DNA from: a bacterium
Lineage (GTDB): Bacteria > Patescibacteriota > Minisyncoccia > Phycocordibacterales > UBA918
Length of the DNA stretch: 64,000 nucleotides
NCBI GenBank assembly: GCA_002710785.1
Contig: PAMC01000018.1
Location: forward strand, 1-64,000
Reading direction: 5' to 3'
Part shown: positions 9,117-16,588 of the stretch, piece by piece
Position numbering within the stretch: position 1 is the first letter of the stretch
Layout of the letters: every line of letters starts with the position of its first letter
Notes under the pieces: model-generated
Databases searched by the model: none
What the model was told of the DNA's origin: nothing
Seen by the model: the letters and a program-made list of their open reading frames with translations, nothing else
Program-made: the position numbers and the translations under genes

Positions 9117-9145
9117 ATAATACATCAATTATAGTCTATTGTCAA
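9117..9145 (-). promoter_or_regulatory. Sigma70-type promoter
   Basis: On the minus strand TTGACA, a 17-nt spacer and TATTAT. It drives the small 8935-9087 ORF and gives a leader that includes AAGGAG. Confidence 0.75.
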
Positions 9146-9171
9146 GTAGTGCGCCGGATGGAGGATTCGGT

Positions 9172-9293
9172 CACGAATCACTAACGATTGTTCGTCATAC
9201 TTCCTCAAATCGTAAGTGTTCTCGACCCCAGCTCGCTCGTCTGACGACATCGCTCCGCTTTTCGAATCCAGACGCAAGCAAAATTGTTTGCTT
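9172..9293. repeat. Structured repeat, copy A
   Basis: Three hairpins in order: CACTAACGATT/AATCGTAAGTG (9179-9189 with 9208-9218, one mismatch), TCGT-CTG-ACGA (9237-9247), and AAGCAAA-ATTG-TTTGCTT (9276-9293). CTCGACCCC and CATCGCTCCG lie between them. The same layout with different stem sequences recurs at 12549-12678. The sequence just outside (9149-9168) resembles the 3' end of the nearby tRNA-Tyr. An ORF crosses it on the plus strand but looks non-coding. Confidence 0.6.
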
Positions 9294-9310
9294 ACTCCCT
9301 GCGCCCAAAT

Positions 9311-9331
9311 TTAAAACACCCCGAAGGGTGT
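9311..9331 (-). terminator. Terminator of tRNA-Tyr
   Basis: On the minus strand ACACCC-TTCG-GGGTGT is followed by TTTAAATTT. It lies 11 nt beyond the tRNA 3' end. Confidence 0.85.
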
Positions 9332-9341
9332 CCTAAATCTG

Positions 9342-9424
9342 TGCGCCGGGCTGGATTCGAACCAGCGAAGCCATAAGGCGCGAGATTTACAGTCTCGTGT
9401 AATCGACCACTCTACCACCGACGC
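9342..9424 (-). tRNA. tRNA-Tyr(GTA)
   Basis: Acceptor GCGTCGG pairs with CCGGCGC with one T-G. The anticodon stem CGAGA/TCTCG encloses loop CTGTAAA (GUA), followed by a long variable arm and discriminator A. The gene upstream ends at the adjacent base. Confidence 0.95.
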
Positions 9425-10039
9425 TTAAATATGCAATTTGTATTCGTCAATCCATTGAAGAATTTGGCTTAACAATTTCTTGTCACCGTACCGAATGTGC
9501 ACTAGACCATACGGCATTTTGTGACTTTTTACAAGTTTAGAACTCTTCATAACATAAGGTTTGGTGAACTGCTCTACGGGAATGTTAAGTTTATTACTCC
9601 AATAGTTTATATGTTCACGTATTCGGTTTTCCTCATGACAATAGAGCAACACCCGCAAACGCTTCTCTGATACGCCACAGACAATACGGAGAAAGCGTAA
9701 AAACAAAAGAACCATATGTGTGTCGCTATTTGCAAAGTCAACCACCTTACTTTTTTCAGTTTTGTATCCTTCACACCAGTACAATAGGCAACCAGTTAGT
9801 TTTAGCCTTTCGTCTTTTTTTGTCAGTTTTTGTTTTAAATTGAAAGAGAGAGGTTTGCGTTCAAAATTGATACGACTGTTTTCAGATGCGGTGCGACGGG
9901 GAATATCATATTTGCGCAAGCAGTAATACACAGCATCTAGTGAGACGCTCAATGCGTTCGCAATTTCTTGTGCGCTGTACAGCTCATCAGTATAGAGCTT
10001 TCGTACCCCCTCGACTTGGCTGCCCTGAATTTTAGCCAT
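9425..10039 (-). CDS. HTH protein with LAGLIDADG-like C-terminal domain
   Basis: 204 aa. An N-terminal helix-turn-helix (YSAQEIANALSVSLDAVYYC) is followed from about residue 80 by LTGCLLYWCEGYK, VDFANSDTHMVLLFLRFLR and a basic alpha/beta region, the look of LAGLIDADG-type homing-endonuclease relatives. The acidic residues in CEGYK would be the catalytic position. The stop codon touches the 5' end of tRNA-Tyr, so both probably share one transcript that is cut by RNase P. It may be a mobile gene tied to the tRNA or a regulator; nuclease activity is not certain. Confidence 0.6.
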   Translation of the reverse strand: MAKIQGSQVEGVRKLYTDELYSAQEIANALSVSLDAVYYCLRKYDIPRRTASENSRINFERKPLSFNLKQKLTKKDERLKLTGCLLYWCEGYKTEKSKVVDFANSDTHMVLLFLRFLRIVCGVSEKRLRVLLYCHEENRIREHINYWSNKLNIPVEQFTKPYVMKSSKLVKSHKMPYGLVHIRYGDKKLLSQILQWIDEYKLHI

Positions 10040-10133
10040 GGCTAATTATATCATTTCAAACTGATATATATCACTTAAGATTCGTATTAATGCATTAAAA
10101 ATTAACCTGAATCCTCATGCTACGATTTACATA

Positions 10134-11033
10134 ATGCGATTGGTAGCGATTACGTTTGCTTTTTTTCTGGTGGCAGTGCCCGACAGTGCTGCTGCGCAAG
10201 GCTTGGTGCCGGTTATGTGTCAGAATCCGCAAACTTGCGGGACGTGTGAGTTTGTTGAGCTCATTAACAACGTGATCAGCTTTCTCATCACCTTTGCGTC
10301 AATTGCCGCCACGCTCCTCATTGTGTACGGTGGGTTTCGGTTGGTTACCTCTGGCGGTAACGTAAACACTAGAAAAGAGGCGACGAATATTCTCACCAAC
10401 GTGATTATTGGGTATGTCATTTTGCTGGCGGCGTTTTTGATCATCAATACCATCCTCGGGGTACTCCTGCCGGGCGGCAGCCGAGTACTCGGCTGGCAAC
10501 GCATTGAGTGTCTTTACCCAACGCAACCAGTGGCGCGCGAGTACGATGAGTACACAGCCCGTGGCGGCAGCTCTCTTCTAACTGGCTCCGGTGGTGAGGA
10601 TCGTCTAGAGAGGGAAGCATTCTTTGCTAATCAAGGCGTATGCTCAGAAGATTTTTTGCAAGAATATTTTGGCCCTGAAGCCGCCACTGCTGCCTGTGTC
10701 GCTCGCGGTGAGAGTGCCTGTGGAGCCCAATTCTACAGCACCACCGACCGAGACCAGAATAACGATTCGTTTTCATTAAGCTTCATGCAACTCAACGTTT
10801 CTGTACATGAGGTACAAAATTGCGCGCAATATGGCGCAGCCAGTGATTTTATCGATTGCCCGGCAGCGTATGAAGGTCGAAACTATGGTGGTCGAATTAT
10901 TAACCGCTCACTCTATGCGCAGTGTGAAGAAGCTCTGGTAGACAGTAGATGCGCAGCCGAGAATGCTGCACGTTTACAGCAGCGTGATGGCTGGGGAATT
11001 TGGTCCGCGTATAGCGCTAATAATTGCGGCTAA
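10134..11033 (+). CDS. Pilin-like membrane module fused to a lytic transglycosylase-like domain
   Basis: 299 aa. A signal peptide (cleavage near AAAQG) precedes a CxxxxxCxxC loop and two transmembrane helices (about 40-65 and 78-105) separated by GGFRLVTSGGN, the hallmark of the TrbC/VirB2-like pilin family. After a linker, the last 130 residues look like a lysozyme/transglycosylase fold: catalytic Glu near residue 193 in ARGESACG, SFMQLNV, paired cysteines and a terminal WGIWSAYS. VirB1 and VirB2 roles thus appear joined in one chain. TACGAT lies 7 nt before the ATG, so the mRNA is likely leaderless. Confidence 0.7.
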   Translation: MRLVAITFAFFLVAVPDSAAAQGLVPVMCQNPQTCGTCEFVELINNVISFLITFASIAATLLIVYGGFRLVTSGGNVNTRKEATNILTNVIIGYVILLAAFLIINTILGVLLPGGSRVLGWQRIECLYPTQPVAREYDEYTARGGSSLLTGSGGEDRLEREAFFANQGVCSEDFLQEYFGPEAATAACVARGESACGAQFYSTTDRDQNNDSFSLSFMQLNVSVHEVQNCAQYGAASDFIDCPAAYEGRNYGGRIINRSLYAQCEEALVDSRCAAENAARLQQRDGWGIWSAYSANNCG

Positions 11034-11049
11034 ATGATATAGTTGAAGT

Positions 11050-11556
11050 ATGAACAAGATCGTCTTACTAGTAACACTTCTGCTCGCGCTAGGTATTGCA
11101 ATTGGGTACACGGTGTACACCAAACCACCCAGTACAGCACCTGGTGTGACAGATTTGCCTGATACTTCCCGCACTGCTCCTGGTGAAAGAAATGGCACCA
11201 TCTCAGTTTCTACAGACGCAGGCACGATAGAGATCAACGATGTTCGCTCCCAACCAGAAACGGTTCCAGCTGGCACGTTTATGTACGCCATGAATGGTTT
11301 GAACAAAGACGGTACGGCACCTTTCACTATGACCTTTGATGAGCGGGATATGAGTGTGGCCGTCGCACTATTGCGAGAGCCGCTTGGAGAAACTCGTCAG
11401 CAAGCCGAGCAGCATCTGCTCGGTCGTTTAGGTATAAGCGAAGACGAGCTCTGTTCGCTATTTGTGTATGTTGGCGTGCCAGCTGAGATTAACAGTTTTT
11501 ACTCGAATGAGAATCTTGGCCTGAGTTTTTGTCCAGGTGCAGTCCAGTTGCCGTAG
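11050..11556 (+). CDS. Membrane-anchored hypothetical protein between the two pilin fusions
   Basis: 168 aa with an N-terminal signal anchor (residues 4-23), a Pro/Thr-rich linker, then an extracytoplasmic part of about 110 residues with two cysteines (ELCSLF and LSFCPG) that could form a disulfide. FTMTFDERDMSVAVALL and the helix REPLGETRQQAEQHLLGRLG suggest an alpha/beta fold. Family not recognised. It sits 16 nt after one pilin-hydrolase gene and 3 nt before the next, so it is probably part of the same surface apparatus. Confidence 0.7.
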   Translation: MNKIVLLVTLLLALGIAIGYTVYTKPPSTAPGVTDLPDTSRTAPGERNGTISVSTDAGTIEINDVRSQPETVPAGTFMYAMNGLNKDGTAPFTMTFDERDMSVAVALLREPLGETRQQAEQHLLGRLGISEDELCSLFVYVGVPAEINSFYSNENLGLSFCPGAVQLP

Positions 11557-11559
11557 TGT

Positions 11560-12507
11560 ATGAGTAATATTACAGCAATAATCAATTTTTTTATTTGCAT
11601 CGCTTTACTGGTGCCAAACCTGGCCTTGGCGCAGCAGGGGAGCATTATGAGCGTATATGGCGAGGCACTCAGCAACCAAGCAGCACAGGTGAGCGACTAC
11701 GACCGGGGCGCAGGCGGGCTGGTTACCTGTACTGGTTTCTCGGACTGCAATTTCTGCAGTTTTGGTGCCATGGTCAATAAAATCATTAATTGGCTGTTTG
11801 GTTTTCTAACGGTAGCCGCCGTGCTTATTTTGGCTTGGGCTGGCTTTCGGTTGGTGACGTCAGGTGGTGACACTACGGTAATGCAGTGGGCCAAAGAACG
11901 CATTGTGTACGTCATTATCGGGTTTGTTCTCATGCTCGCGTCGTGGCTCATTGTCGACACCATTTTGCGTGGCTTAACCGGCAGTGAGCAGGGTATGAAC
12001 TTCTGGGGCAGTTTTGATGTCGAGAATTGCGGGTTTATGCGAGAGCCTCAGTCGCGGACGTACGACGAGTACGAGGTAACCGTTACCCTGGAGGAAATGT
12101 TAAATGAACAAACTGCCGGCCCGATAAACAATCCAAATGGAACTAGTGTCACACCCGACATCGAAGGCATGGTCAGTCTAAACGAAATGGGGTTAGTGGT
12201 AGCAAATGGATTCGAGGGCATTAGCGGTCCGGGACGCACTGATTTAGCGCACCCTGAGGTAGCTGCAGCTGCACTGCGTATGCAAGAGCTCGCTGTACAA
12301 AGATATGGACAACCGGTCTTTCAAGTTACCGCAGCGTACACAGACGGTGTCGGGCACAGTGCCAACAGTAGACACTATCAGGGTATCGCAATTGATTTTG
12401 ATCCAGTTAATGGCGCATCAACACAACAGGTCGCTAATTTAGCCCGAGAAGTCGGATTTACCTTCGTGCTCGATGAGGGGTCGCATGTGCATGGAGATAT
12501 GCGATAA
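11560..12507 (+). CDS. Pilin-like membrane module fused to an M15-like peptidase domain
   Basis: 315 aa. A signal peptide (cleavage near LALAQ) precedes two helices around GFRLVTSGGD, the same pilin-like module as the 10134-11033 protein, with a similar cysteine loop (CTGFSDCNFC). Both proteins continue with a short R-x-YDEY stretch. The C-terminal 90 residues have SRHYQGIAIDFD and DEGSHVHGD, matching the SxHxxGxAxD and HxH zinc motifs of M15-type D-Ala-D-Ala peptidases. It would cut peptidoglycan stems near a secretion or pilus complex. Followed by a weak hairpin terminator. Confidence 0.7.
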   Translation: MSNITAIINFFICIALLVPNLALAQQGSIMSVYGEALSNQAAQVSDYDRGAGGLVTCTGFSDCNFCSFGAMVNKIINWLFGFLTVAAVLILAWAGFRLVTSGGDTTVMQWAKERIVYVIIGFVLMLASWLIVDTILRGLTGSEQGMNFWGSFDVENCGFMREPQSRTYDEYEVTVTLEEMLNEQTAGPINNPNGTSVTPDIEGMVSLNEMGLVVANGFEGISGPGRTDLAHPEVAAAALRMQELAVQRYGQPVFQVTAAYTDGVGHSANSRHYQGIAIDFDPVNGASTQQVANLAREVGFTFVLDEGSHVHGDMR

Positions 12508-12508
12508 A

Positions 12509-12540
12509 AGAAAATACCTAATAAACGTTGGATATTTTCT
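12509..12540 (+). terminator. Weak hairpin terminator
   Basis: AGAAAATACC pairs with GG-A-TATTTTCT (one bulge) 1 nt past the stop. The trailing sequence has few Ts, so efficiency is doubtful. Confidence 0.5.
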
Positions 12541-12548
12541 ATTGCTGT

Positions 12549-12678
12549 TACAAATCACTAACTATCATTGTTCGCTACACTTCAATTCTAGTAAGTGCTC
12601 GCGACCCCGACTCAACTGTTGCTGAAGCAACATGTTTCCGTCTCCCGCTCAAGCACGAAAGCAAAGTAGTTTGCTTTC
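12549..12678. repeat. Structured repeat, copy B
   Basis: Same order of parts as copy A: CACTAACTATCATT/AATTCTAGTAAGTG (12556-12569 with 12584-12597), then CTCGCGACCCC, the hairpin GTTGCT-GA-AGCAAC (12618-12631), the box CATGTTTCCG, and GAAAGCAAA-GTAG-TTTGCTTTC (12657-12678). Shared words are AATCACTAAC, ATTGTTCG, ACTTC, GTAAGTG and CGACCCC. Stem bases differ from copy A but still pair. A strong terminator follows at once. Confidence 0.6.
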
Positions 12679-12679
12679 T

Positions 12680-12719
12680 AAAGAAATGAGCCGATGCTAA
12701 AGCATCGGCTCATTTCTTT
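12680..12719. terminator. Strong hairpin after repeat B
   Basis: The 18-bp stem AAAGAAATGAGCCGATGC with loop TAAA ends in TTT (minus strand also TTT). It starts 2 nt after the last stem of repeat B. The rest of the 330-bp gap (12720-12825) holds no feature I can support. Confidence 0.75.
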
Positions 12720-12837
12720 ACTCGAGCGGGCAAAAAACGTGGCTTTCAGAACTGTATAAGGAGAGGGAGTATATCAAGTCGAGTATTCAAACGCTTCAAG
12801 AGCTGCTCGCCTGAGTCATTTTTGATACAATTCACTG

Positions 12838-13470
12838 ATGATTATCATCACTTCATCAGTCGCTACCGTTGCCGACCACATCTACCAGAATTACCTATCA
12901 GACAAGGGATACAAAACCGTATTGTTTATTGATACTGCAGCTGAACCAGAGGTTGGTAAAGAAAAGGGCGATGACTGGTGGCTACAGGCTGACCTAAAAG
13001 GTTTGCAAAACCAAGGCTACCAAGTAGACCGCTGGAGTATCACTGGCAAGACCAAAGAAGAAATTGAAGCCAAGCTAGAGGAGTACGACATCATCTACAT
13101 GTGTGGTGGTAATACTATTTACCTCCTGCAACAACTTCAGCAGGCTGGCAGCTTTGAATTGATTAAATCAAAGGTGCTGGCCGGAAAGCCGTACATTGGC
13201 ACTAGTGCTGGTTCTATTGTGGCCTGTACTAAAATCCCTGCCTACCTTGAAGATGCAGAGGGTATTGAACTAGATGATTACACTGGCTTTGAGTTCTGTG
13301 ACCTTATTTTTGTACCACACTGGGGTCAAGACGGGTTTAAGGACGCATACCTCAATGGTCGTATTCAGACTGCTTATGATGAAAATGAGCCACCGTTCCT
13401 GCTGATGAGTGACTACCACTACGCTCTAGTTGAAGATGGAGCGGTGACGGTAATAAATACCAAGAAGTAA
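12838..13470 (+). CDS. Peptidase S51-like protein (type 1 glutamine amidotransferase fold)
   Basis: 210 aa. The nucleophile elbow GTSAGSI (Ser near residue 124) and the preceding GGNTIYLL match the S51 family (dipeptidase E, cyanophycinase relatives). His in FVPHWGQDG is the likely partner. The predicted protein is cytosolic and may cleave Asp-containing dipeptides, although paralogous families do other things. TACAAT at 12826-12831 lies 6 nt before the ATG, giving a leaderless mRNA. The next gene starts 2 nt after the stop. Confidence 0.8.
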   Translation: MIIITSSVATVADHIYQNYLSDKGYKTVLFIDTAAEPEVGKEKGDDWWLQADLKGLQNQGYQVDRWSITGKTKEEIEAKLEEYDIIYMCGGNTIYLLQQLQQAGSFELIKSKVLAGKPYIGTSAGSIVACTKIPAYLEDAEGIELDDYTGFEFCDLIFVPHWGQDGFKDAYLNGRIQTAYDENEPPFLLMSDYHYALVEDGAVTVINTKK

Positions 13471-13472
13471 TT

Positions 13473-14255
13473 ATGGAGAAATTCACACTGCAAAACCGCA
13501 AAGGGCAGAATATTGTCGGCATTCTCGCTAAGCCAGTAGGAGATATTAAAGGCACCTGCGTTTTGCAGCACGGGTGGTCAGGAAAGAAAGAACAAGACCA
13601 TGTTGTTGCTATCCAGGAAGCCTTCACCGATAACGGCTGGCAAGTATTTAATTTCGACGCCACCAACTCCTTTAATGAAAGTGATGGGGAGTTTGCAGAC
13701 TCAAGGCTCGGACTCCACTACGAAGATATGGAAGATGTGTGTCAGTGGGTACAGCAACAAGATTGGTCCGTTGGTCCATTAGCAGTCTCTGGTCACTCAA
13801 TGGGTGGCTATGCTACCGCTAGATATGCAGAGGACCACCCAGAAGATGTGGCACTCATTGCATCAATCGCACCGGTGGTATCTGGGAAGTTAACGACAGA
13901 ATCGAAAGAACGGCGGGAACCGGGAATCATAGCCAAATGGAAAGAAGAGGGTGTACTGGTAAGTGAAAGCTCTACCACACCAGGACTCATCAAGCGAGCA
14001 CCCTACTCTATCCACCAAGAGTGGCTAAATCATGACCTACTACCAAATGCAGACAAGCTCACCATGCCCGTATTTCTGCTGACCGGGACCGATGATGGTT
14101 CTTGTCCACCAGACCATGTGCAGCAGCTATTTGACGTTATCCCACACGACAATAAGGTATATGAAATTATCGAGGGGGCACCACACACGTACCGCACAGA
14201 GGAGGATTTGAAGGAGGTAAGGGAGCGTTTGAGTAAGTGGCTTAGCGTACAATAG
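13473..14255 (+). CDS. Alpha/beta hydrolase
   Basis: 260 aa. The nucleophile elbow is GHSMGGYA, with an oxyanion region VLQHGWSGKKE, Asp in LLTGTDDGSCPP and His in EGAPHTY. This completes a Ser-Asp-His triad, probably an esterase or lipase-like enzyme of unknown substrate. It lacks a signal peptide. It lies between the S51-like gene (2 nt) and the nuclease-like gene (4 nt) in an evident three-gene operon whose products have no obvious shared pathway. Confidence 0.85.
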   Translation: MEKFTLQNRKGQNIVGILAKPVGDIKGTCVLQHGWSGKKEQDHVVAIQEAFTDNGWQVFNFDATNSFNESDGEFADSRLGLHYEDMEDVCQWVQQQDWSVGPLAVSGHSMGGYATARYAEDHPEDVALIASIAPVVSGKLTTESKERREPGIIAKWKEEGVLVSESSTTPGLIKRAPYSIHQEWLNHDLLPNADKLTMPVFLLTGTDDGSCPPDHVQQLFDVIPHDNKVYEIIEGAPHTYRTEEDLKEVRERLSKWLSVQ

Positions 14256-14259
14256 GAGT

Positions 14260-14733
14260 ATGGATAAACAAGAGGTCACATTCGCTCGCAACTTAGTCAA
14301 AGGCAAGATAGCAGAAACGGTATTTGCCCAGATGCTTCGCTCTACTGGTGAATTTACTGTCTTAGAGTTTGGCTATGAGAAAATCATCCCGGAGTTAGTG
14401 AGTCGTGGCAGTCACCAGAATGACGACATGGTGGAAGCGCTACGGACCGCCCCTGACTTTGCGGTGATTAATAACAAAACCAAAGAAGTGCATCTAATTG
14501 AAGTGAAGTATCGGCGAGAATTTACTGCTAGTGATGTGCTTCGTATAGCAGAGAGGATGAGTGAGAGCTGGAATCCGTCATACTTATTCTTAGCTACTGA
14601 GGATGGCTTCTACTTTGGGGAGGTGAAGGAAATTATTGCCAACCAGGGTGACATACAGCGACTGGACCATCCACAAATACCCGTAGAAACGCAACAAGAA
14701 TTTTTACAGATACTTAACGACTTTGAAGGATAG
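14260..14733 (+). CDS. PD-(D/E)XK nuclease-like protein
   Basis: 157 aa. TAPDFAVINNKTKEVHLIEVKYR has the D...(E)xK spacing of restriction-endonuclease-fold enzymes, with Asp on one strand and ExK on the next. An upstream Glu in KGKIAETVF could complete the site. The rest is alpha/beta and cytosolic. No methyltransferase partner is adjacent, so a classic restriction-modification pair is not shown. It could act in DNA repair or defence, or be an inactive relative. Last gene of the operon starting at 12838. Confidence 0.55.
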   Translation: MDKQEVTFARNLVKGKIAETVFAQMLRSTGEFTVLEFGYEKIIPELVSRGSHQNDDMVEALRTAPDFAVINNKTKEVHLIEVKYRREFTASDVLRIAERMSESWNPSYLFLATEDGFYFGEVKEIIANQGDIQRLDHPQIPVETQQEFLQILNDFEG

Positions 14734-14760
14734 GTCGGTCCTGATTTCCACGGATTACTG

Positions 14761-14788
14761 TTGACTTTGGGTTAGATTTGACTATATT
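14761..14788 (+). promoter_or_regulatory. Candidate promoter feeding a short terminated leader
   Basis: TTGACT, a 16-nt spacer and TATATT, followed by AGGAGG at 14789. The transcript would hit the hairpin at 14802 within about 40 nt, so it may be an attenuated leader or a short RNA. Confidence 0.4.
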
Positions 14789-14801
14789 AGGAGGTAACAA
14801 G

Positions 14802-14838
14802 GTCGGCCCCGCTGCATTCGTGCATGGGCCGGCTTTCT
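14802..14838 (+). terminator. Terminator upstream of the Abi gene
   Basis: GTCGGCCC pairs with GGGCCGGC (one G-T) around an inner TGCA-TTCG-TGCA hairpin, followed by TTTCTG. It insulates the Abi gene from upstream transcription. Confidence 0.75.
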
Positions 14839-14874
14839 GTTTATATACTGTATTTTTGCTACAATGCGGTGCAA

Positions 14875-15837
14875 ATGGAATCCTACACCAAACCGTTTCT
14901 AACAATTGACCAGCAATTAGATTTGATTGCTTCACGAGGAATGGATATTGGTGACCGTGCGTACGCTGCGGATTGCCTCAAGAACATCGGGTACTATCGC
15001 CTCAGCGGCTACTGGTACCCACTACGAGAATCATCGGTAGTTGAAGACGATGAGGGTAAAAAGACACGGGTGGTCGGAGATTCCTACCGTGACGGCTCCA
15101 CTTTTAAGCAAGTCATAGATATCTACACATACGATAAACACCTCCGGCTCCTGATGCTGGATGTGCTGGAACGAATTGAGATTGCACTGCGTACTGATAT
15201 TACTCTGCAGATGGGTCAGTACAGTCCTTGGGCATACAGGGATGGTGACGTTTTGGACCAACGGTTTGTAACTGATGTTACTCCTGGTTTTACTGAATCA
15301 CGTTTTGCCACATTCGTGAATCGTTTTGATGATATGGTTGCTCGGTCAAAAAGTGACTTTGTAGACCACTTCAAGAAGAAGTATGAAGACCCGCTACCAA
15401 TCTGGGCAGCGGTAGAGTTATGGGATTTTGGAATGTTGTCTGTGTTTCTCTCTGGTATGAAATATCGAGATAAGCGAGCTATTGCAGAGAGGTATGGGGT
15501 AAAGCCGGAAATACTACCATCTTGGGTTCGTACATTGGCTGACGTACGAAATATCTGTGCGCATCACGGAAGGCTCTGGAACCGCACATTGGTATCCATG
15601 CCAAAAACGGCTGGTATAGAGGTGGATGACTTGAAGCATCTAGACGAAGGGTTTGCTCGGGAGAAGATATACAGTGCGGTAGCCATAGCCCGACACATGC
15701 AACGTATCCTCAACCCATCTTCTACTTGGGCCGATAGCATCATTAGTCTCAATGAGTCGTTTCCAGCAGCACCCGGTATTGCTTTTAAGCAGATGGGCTA
15801 CCCAGAGAATTGGCTAGAGCTGGGTCTGTGGAAGTAG
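14875..15837 (+). CDS. Abi family protein (AbiD/AbiF-like, HEPN)
   Basis: About 320 aa from MESYTKPFLTIDQQ; the ORF begins 17 codons earlier without similarity. The N-terminus (YTKPFLTIDQQLDLIASRG, IGYYRLSGYWYP) is the Abi_2 signature. RNICAHH near residue 229 is the Rx4-6H motif of HEPN ribonucleases. AbiD/AbiF proteins stop phage growth by abortive infection, some by cutting RNA. It is a stand-alone gene behind its own terminator, with TACAAT 9 nt before the ATG. A defence role fits its place in the accessory region. Confidence 0.88.
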   Translation: MESYTKPFLTIDQQLDLIASRGMDIGDRAYAADCLKNIGYYRLSGYWYPLRESSVVEDDEGKKTRVVGDSYRDGSTFKQVIDIYTYDKHLRLLMLDVLERIEIALRTDITLQMGQYSPWAYRDGDVLDQRFVTDVTPGFTESRFATFVNRFDDMVARSKSDFVDHFKKKYEDPLPIWAAVELWDFGMLSVFLSGMKYRDKRAIAERYGVKPEILPSWVRTLADVRNICAHHGRLWNRTLVSMPKTAGIEVDDLKHLDEGFAREKIYSAVAIARHMQRILNPSSTWADSIISLNESFPAAPGIAFKQMGYPENWLELGLWK

Positions 15838-15901
15838 GTCAGGATTATCTTTGCTTAAACACACCAAGACTACCCAACCAAAATTTCATGGGGTGAGTAT
15901 A

Positions 15902-15939
15902 GCAAAAAGAAAAGCCCGCCCCGGTGTGTTGGGGCGAGC
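15902..15939 (-). terminator. Terminator of the methyltransferase operon
   Basis: On the minus strand GCTCGCCCC-AACACACC-GGGGCGGGC (one mismatch) is followed by TTTTCTTTTT. It ends the four-gene run 17517-15963. Confidence 0.88.
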
Positions 15940-15962
15940 CAGTAATTCGGTTGTAGGACCGA

Positions 15963-16223
15963 CTAGTTCTGCCGTCGTTCTTCAAGGAGTACGATAGCCG
16001 CCGGTTGACCATGGACAGCCGGGTCGTAACGCTCAACCAGGGTTAGCTCATCGAAACGAGCCCTCATACCAATCCCGTCGACAAACCCGAACGCATTGGA
16101 TGCCTTTTCGGGTAGGTCGGGCGGTTGGTTGAACAGGGTCAATGTCTCCTTAACGTAGAAGCGACCCCGCCTGGCGACAAAGTAGTCACCCTCTGCGAGA
16201 CTGCCGAATGTGACGAAGGGCAT
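15963..16223 (-). CDS. Hypothetical protein, fourth gene of methyltransferase operon
   Basis: 86 aa, not recognised. The start GSLAEGDYFVARRGRFYVK suggests a small beta barrel or SH3-like fold, and the protein is basic at both ends. AGGGGG lies 5 nt before the ATG. It follows the 116-aa gene by 9 nt and precedes a strong terminator. Confidence 0.7.
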   Translation of the reverse strand: MPFVTFGSLAEGDYFVARRGRFYVKETLTLFNQPPDLPEKASNAFGFVDGIGMRARFDELTLVERYDPAVHGQPAAIVLLEERRQN

Positions 16224-16232
16224 TTCGACCCC

Positions 16233-16583
16233 CTACGTCAGAACCAGTTGAGCCGATGAGGGTTTCTCGACCGGCATGAATCCGTTTGTTTCCGTGATAA
16301 GCCGAGAGATACGACCACCCAGTACCACCATCCGAAAGATAGGTATCCTGACTTTCACGACATACTCCGGCACCCCAGCATCGAACACCGTGGTGGAGTT
16401 GATGATGGGCATCCGAAGCGTTCGCCCGGCATGAGCGAGGGTCACCGAGCGGGTACTCATCATGGCCGTGAAGTCAGCCAGCTCCATGTACTTGGACAGA
16501 GACCCGACCTCCTTGCCGATATACGGCAATACGATGGACGGGATGTACCAGTTGAGAGTCACTTTAACTTGTTTGGGTTGCAT
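16233..16583 (-). CDS. Hypothetical protein, third gene of methyltransferase operon
   Basis: 116 aa, not recognised. It looks beta-rich, with alternating hydrophobic strands (VKVTLNWYIPSIVLPYIG, YVVKVRIPIFRMVVLGGRI) and no signal peptide or cysteines. Spacing is 5 nt from the gene before and 9 nt to the gene after. Only a weak purine run (AGAAAG) precedes the ATG, which suggests coupled translation. Confidence 0.68.
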   Translation of the reverse strand: MQPKQVKVTLNWYIPSIVLPYIGKEVGSLSKYMELADFTAMMSTRSVTLAHAGRTLRMPIINSTTVFDAGVPEYVVKVRIPIFRMVVLGGRISRLITETNGFMPVEKPSSAQLVLT

Positions 16584-16588
16584 GTCGT

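Noticed and set aside
9139..9336. 65-codon plus-strand frame over repeat A
   Set aside because: It covers three hairpins and the tRNA-Tyr terminator, has no ribosome-binding site, and its product has no protein-like pattern.
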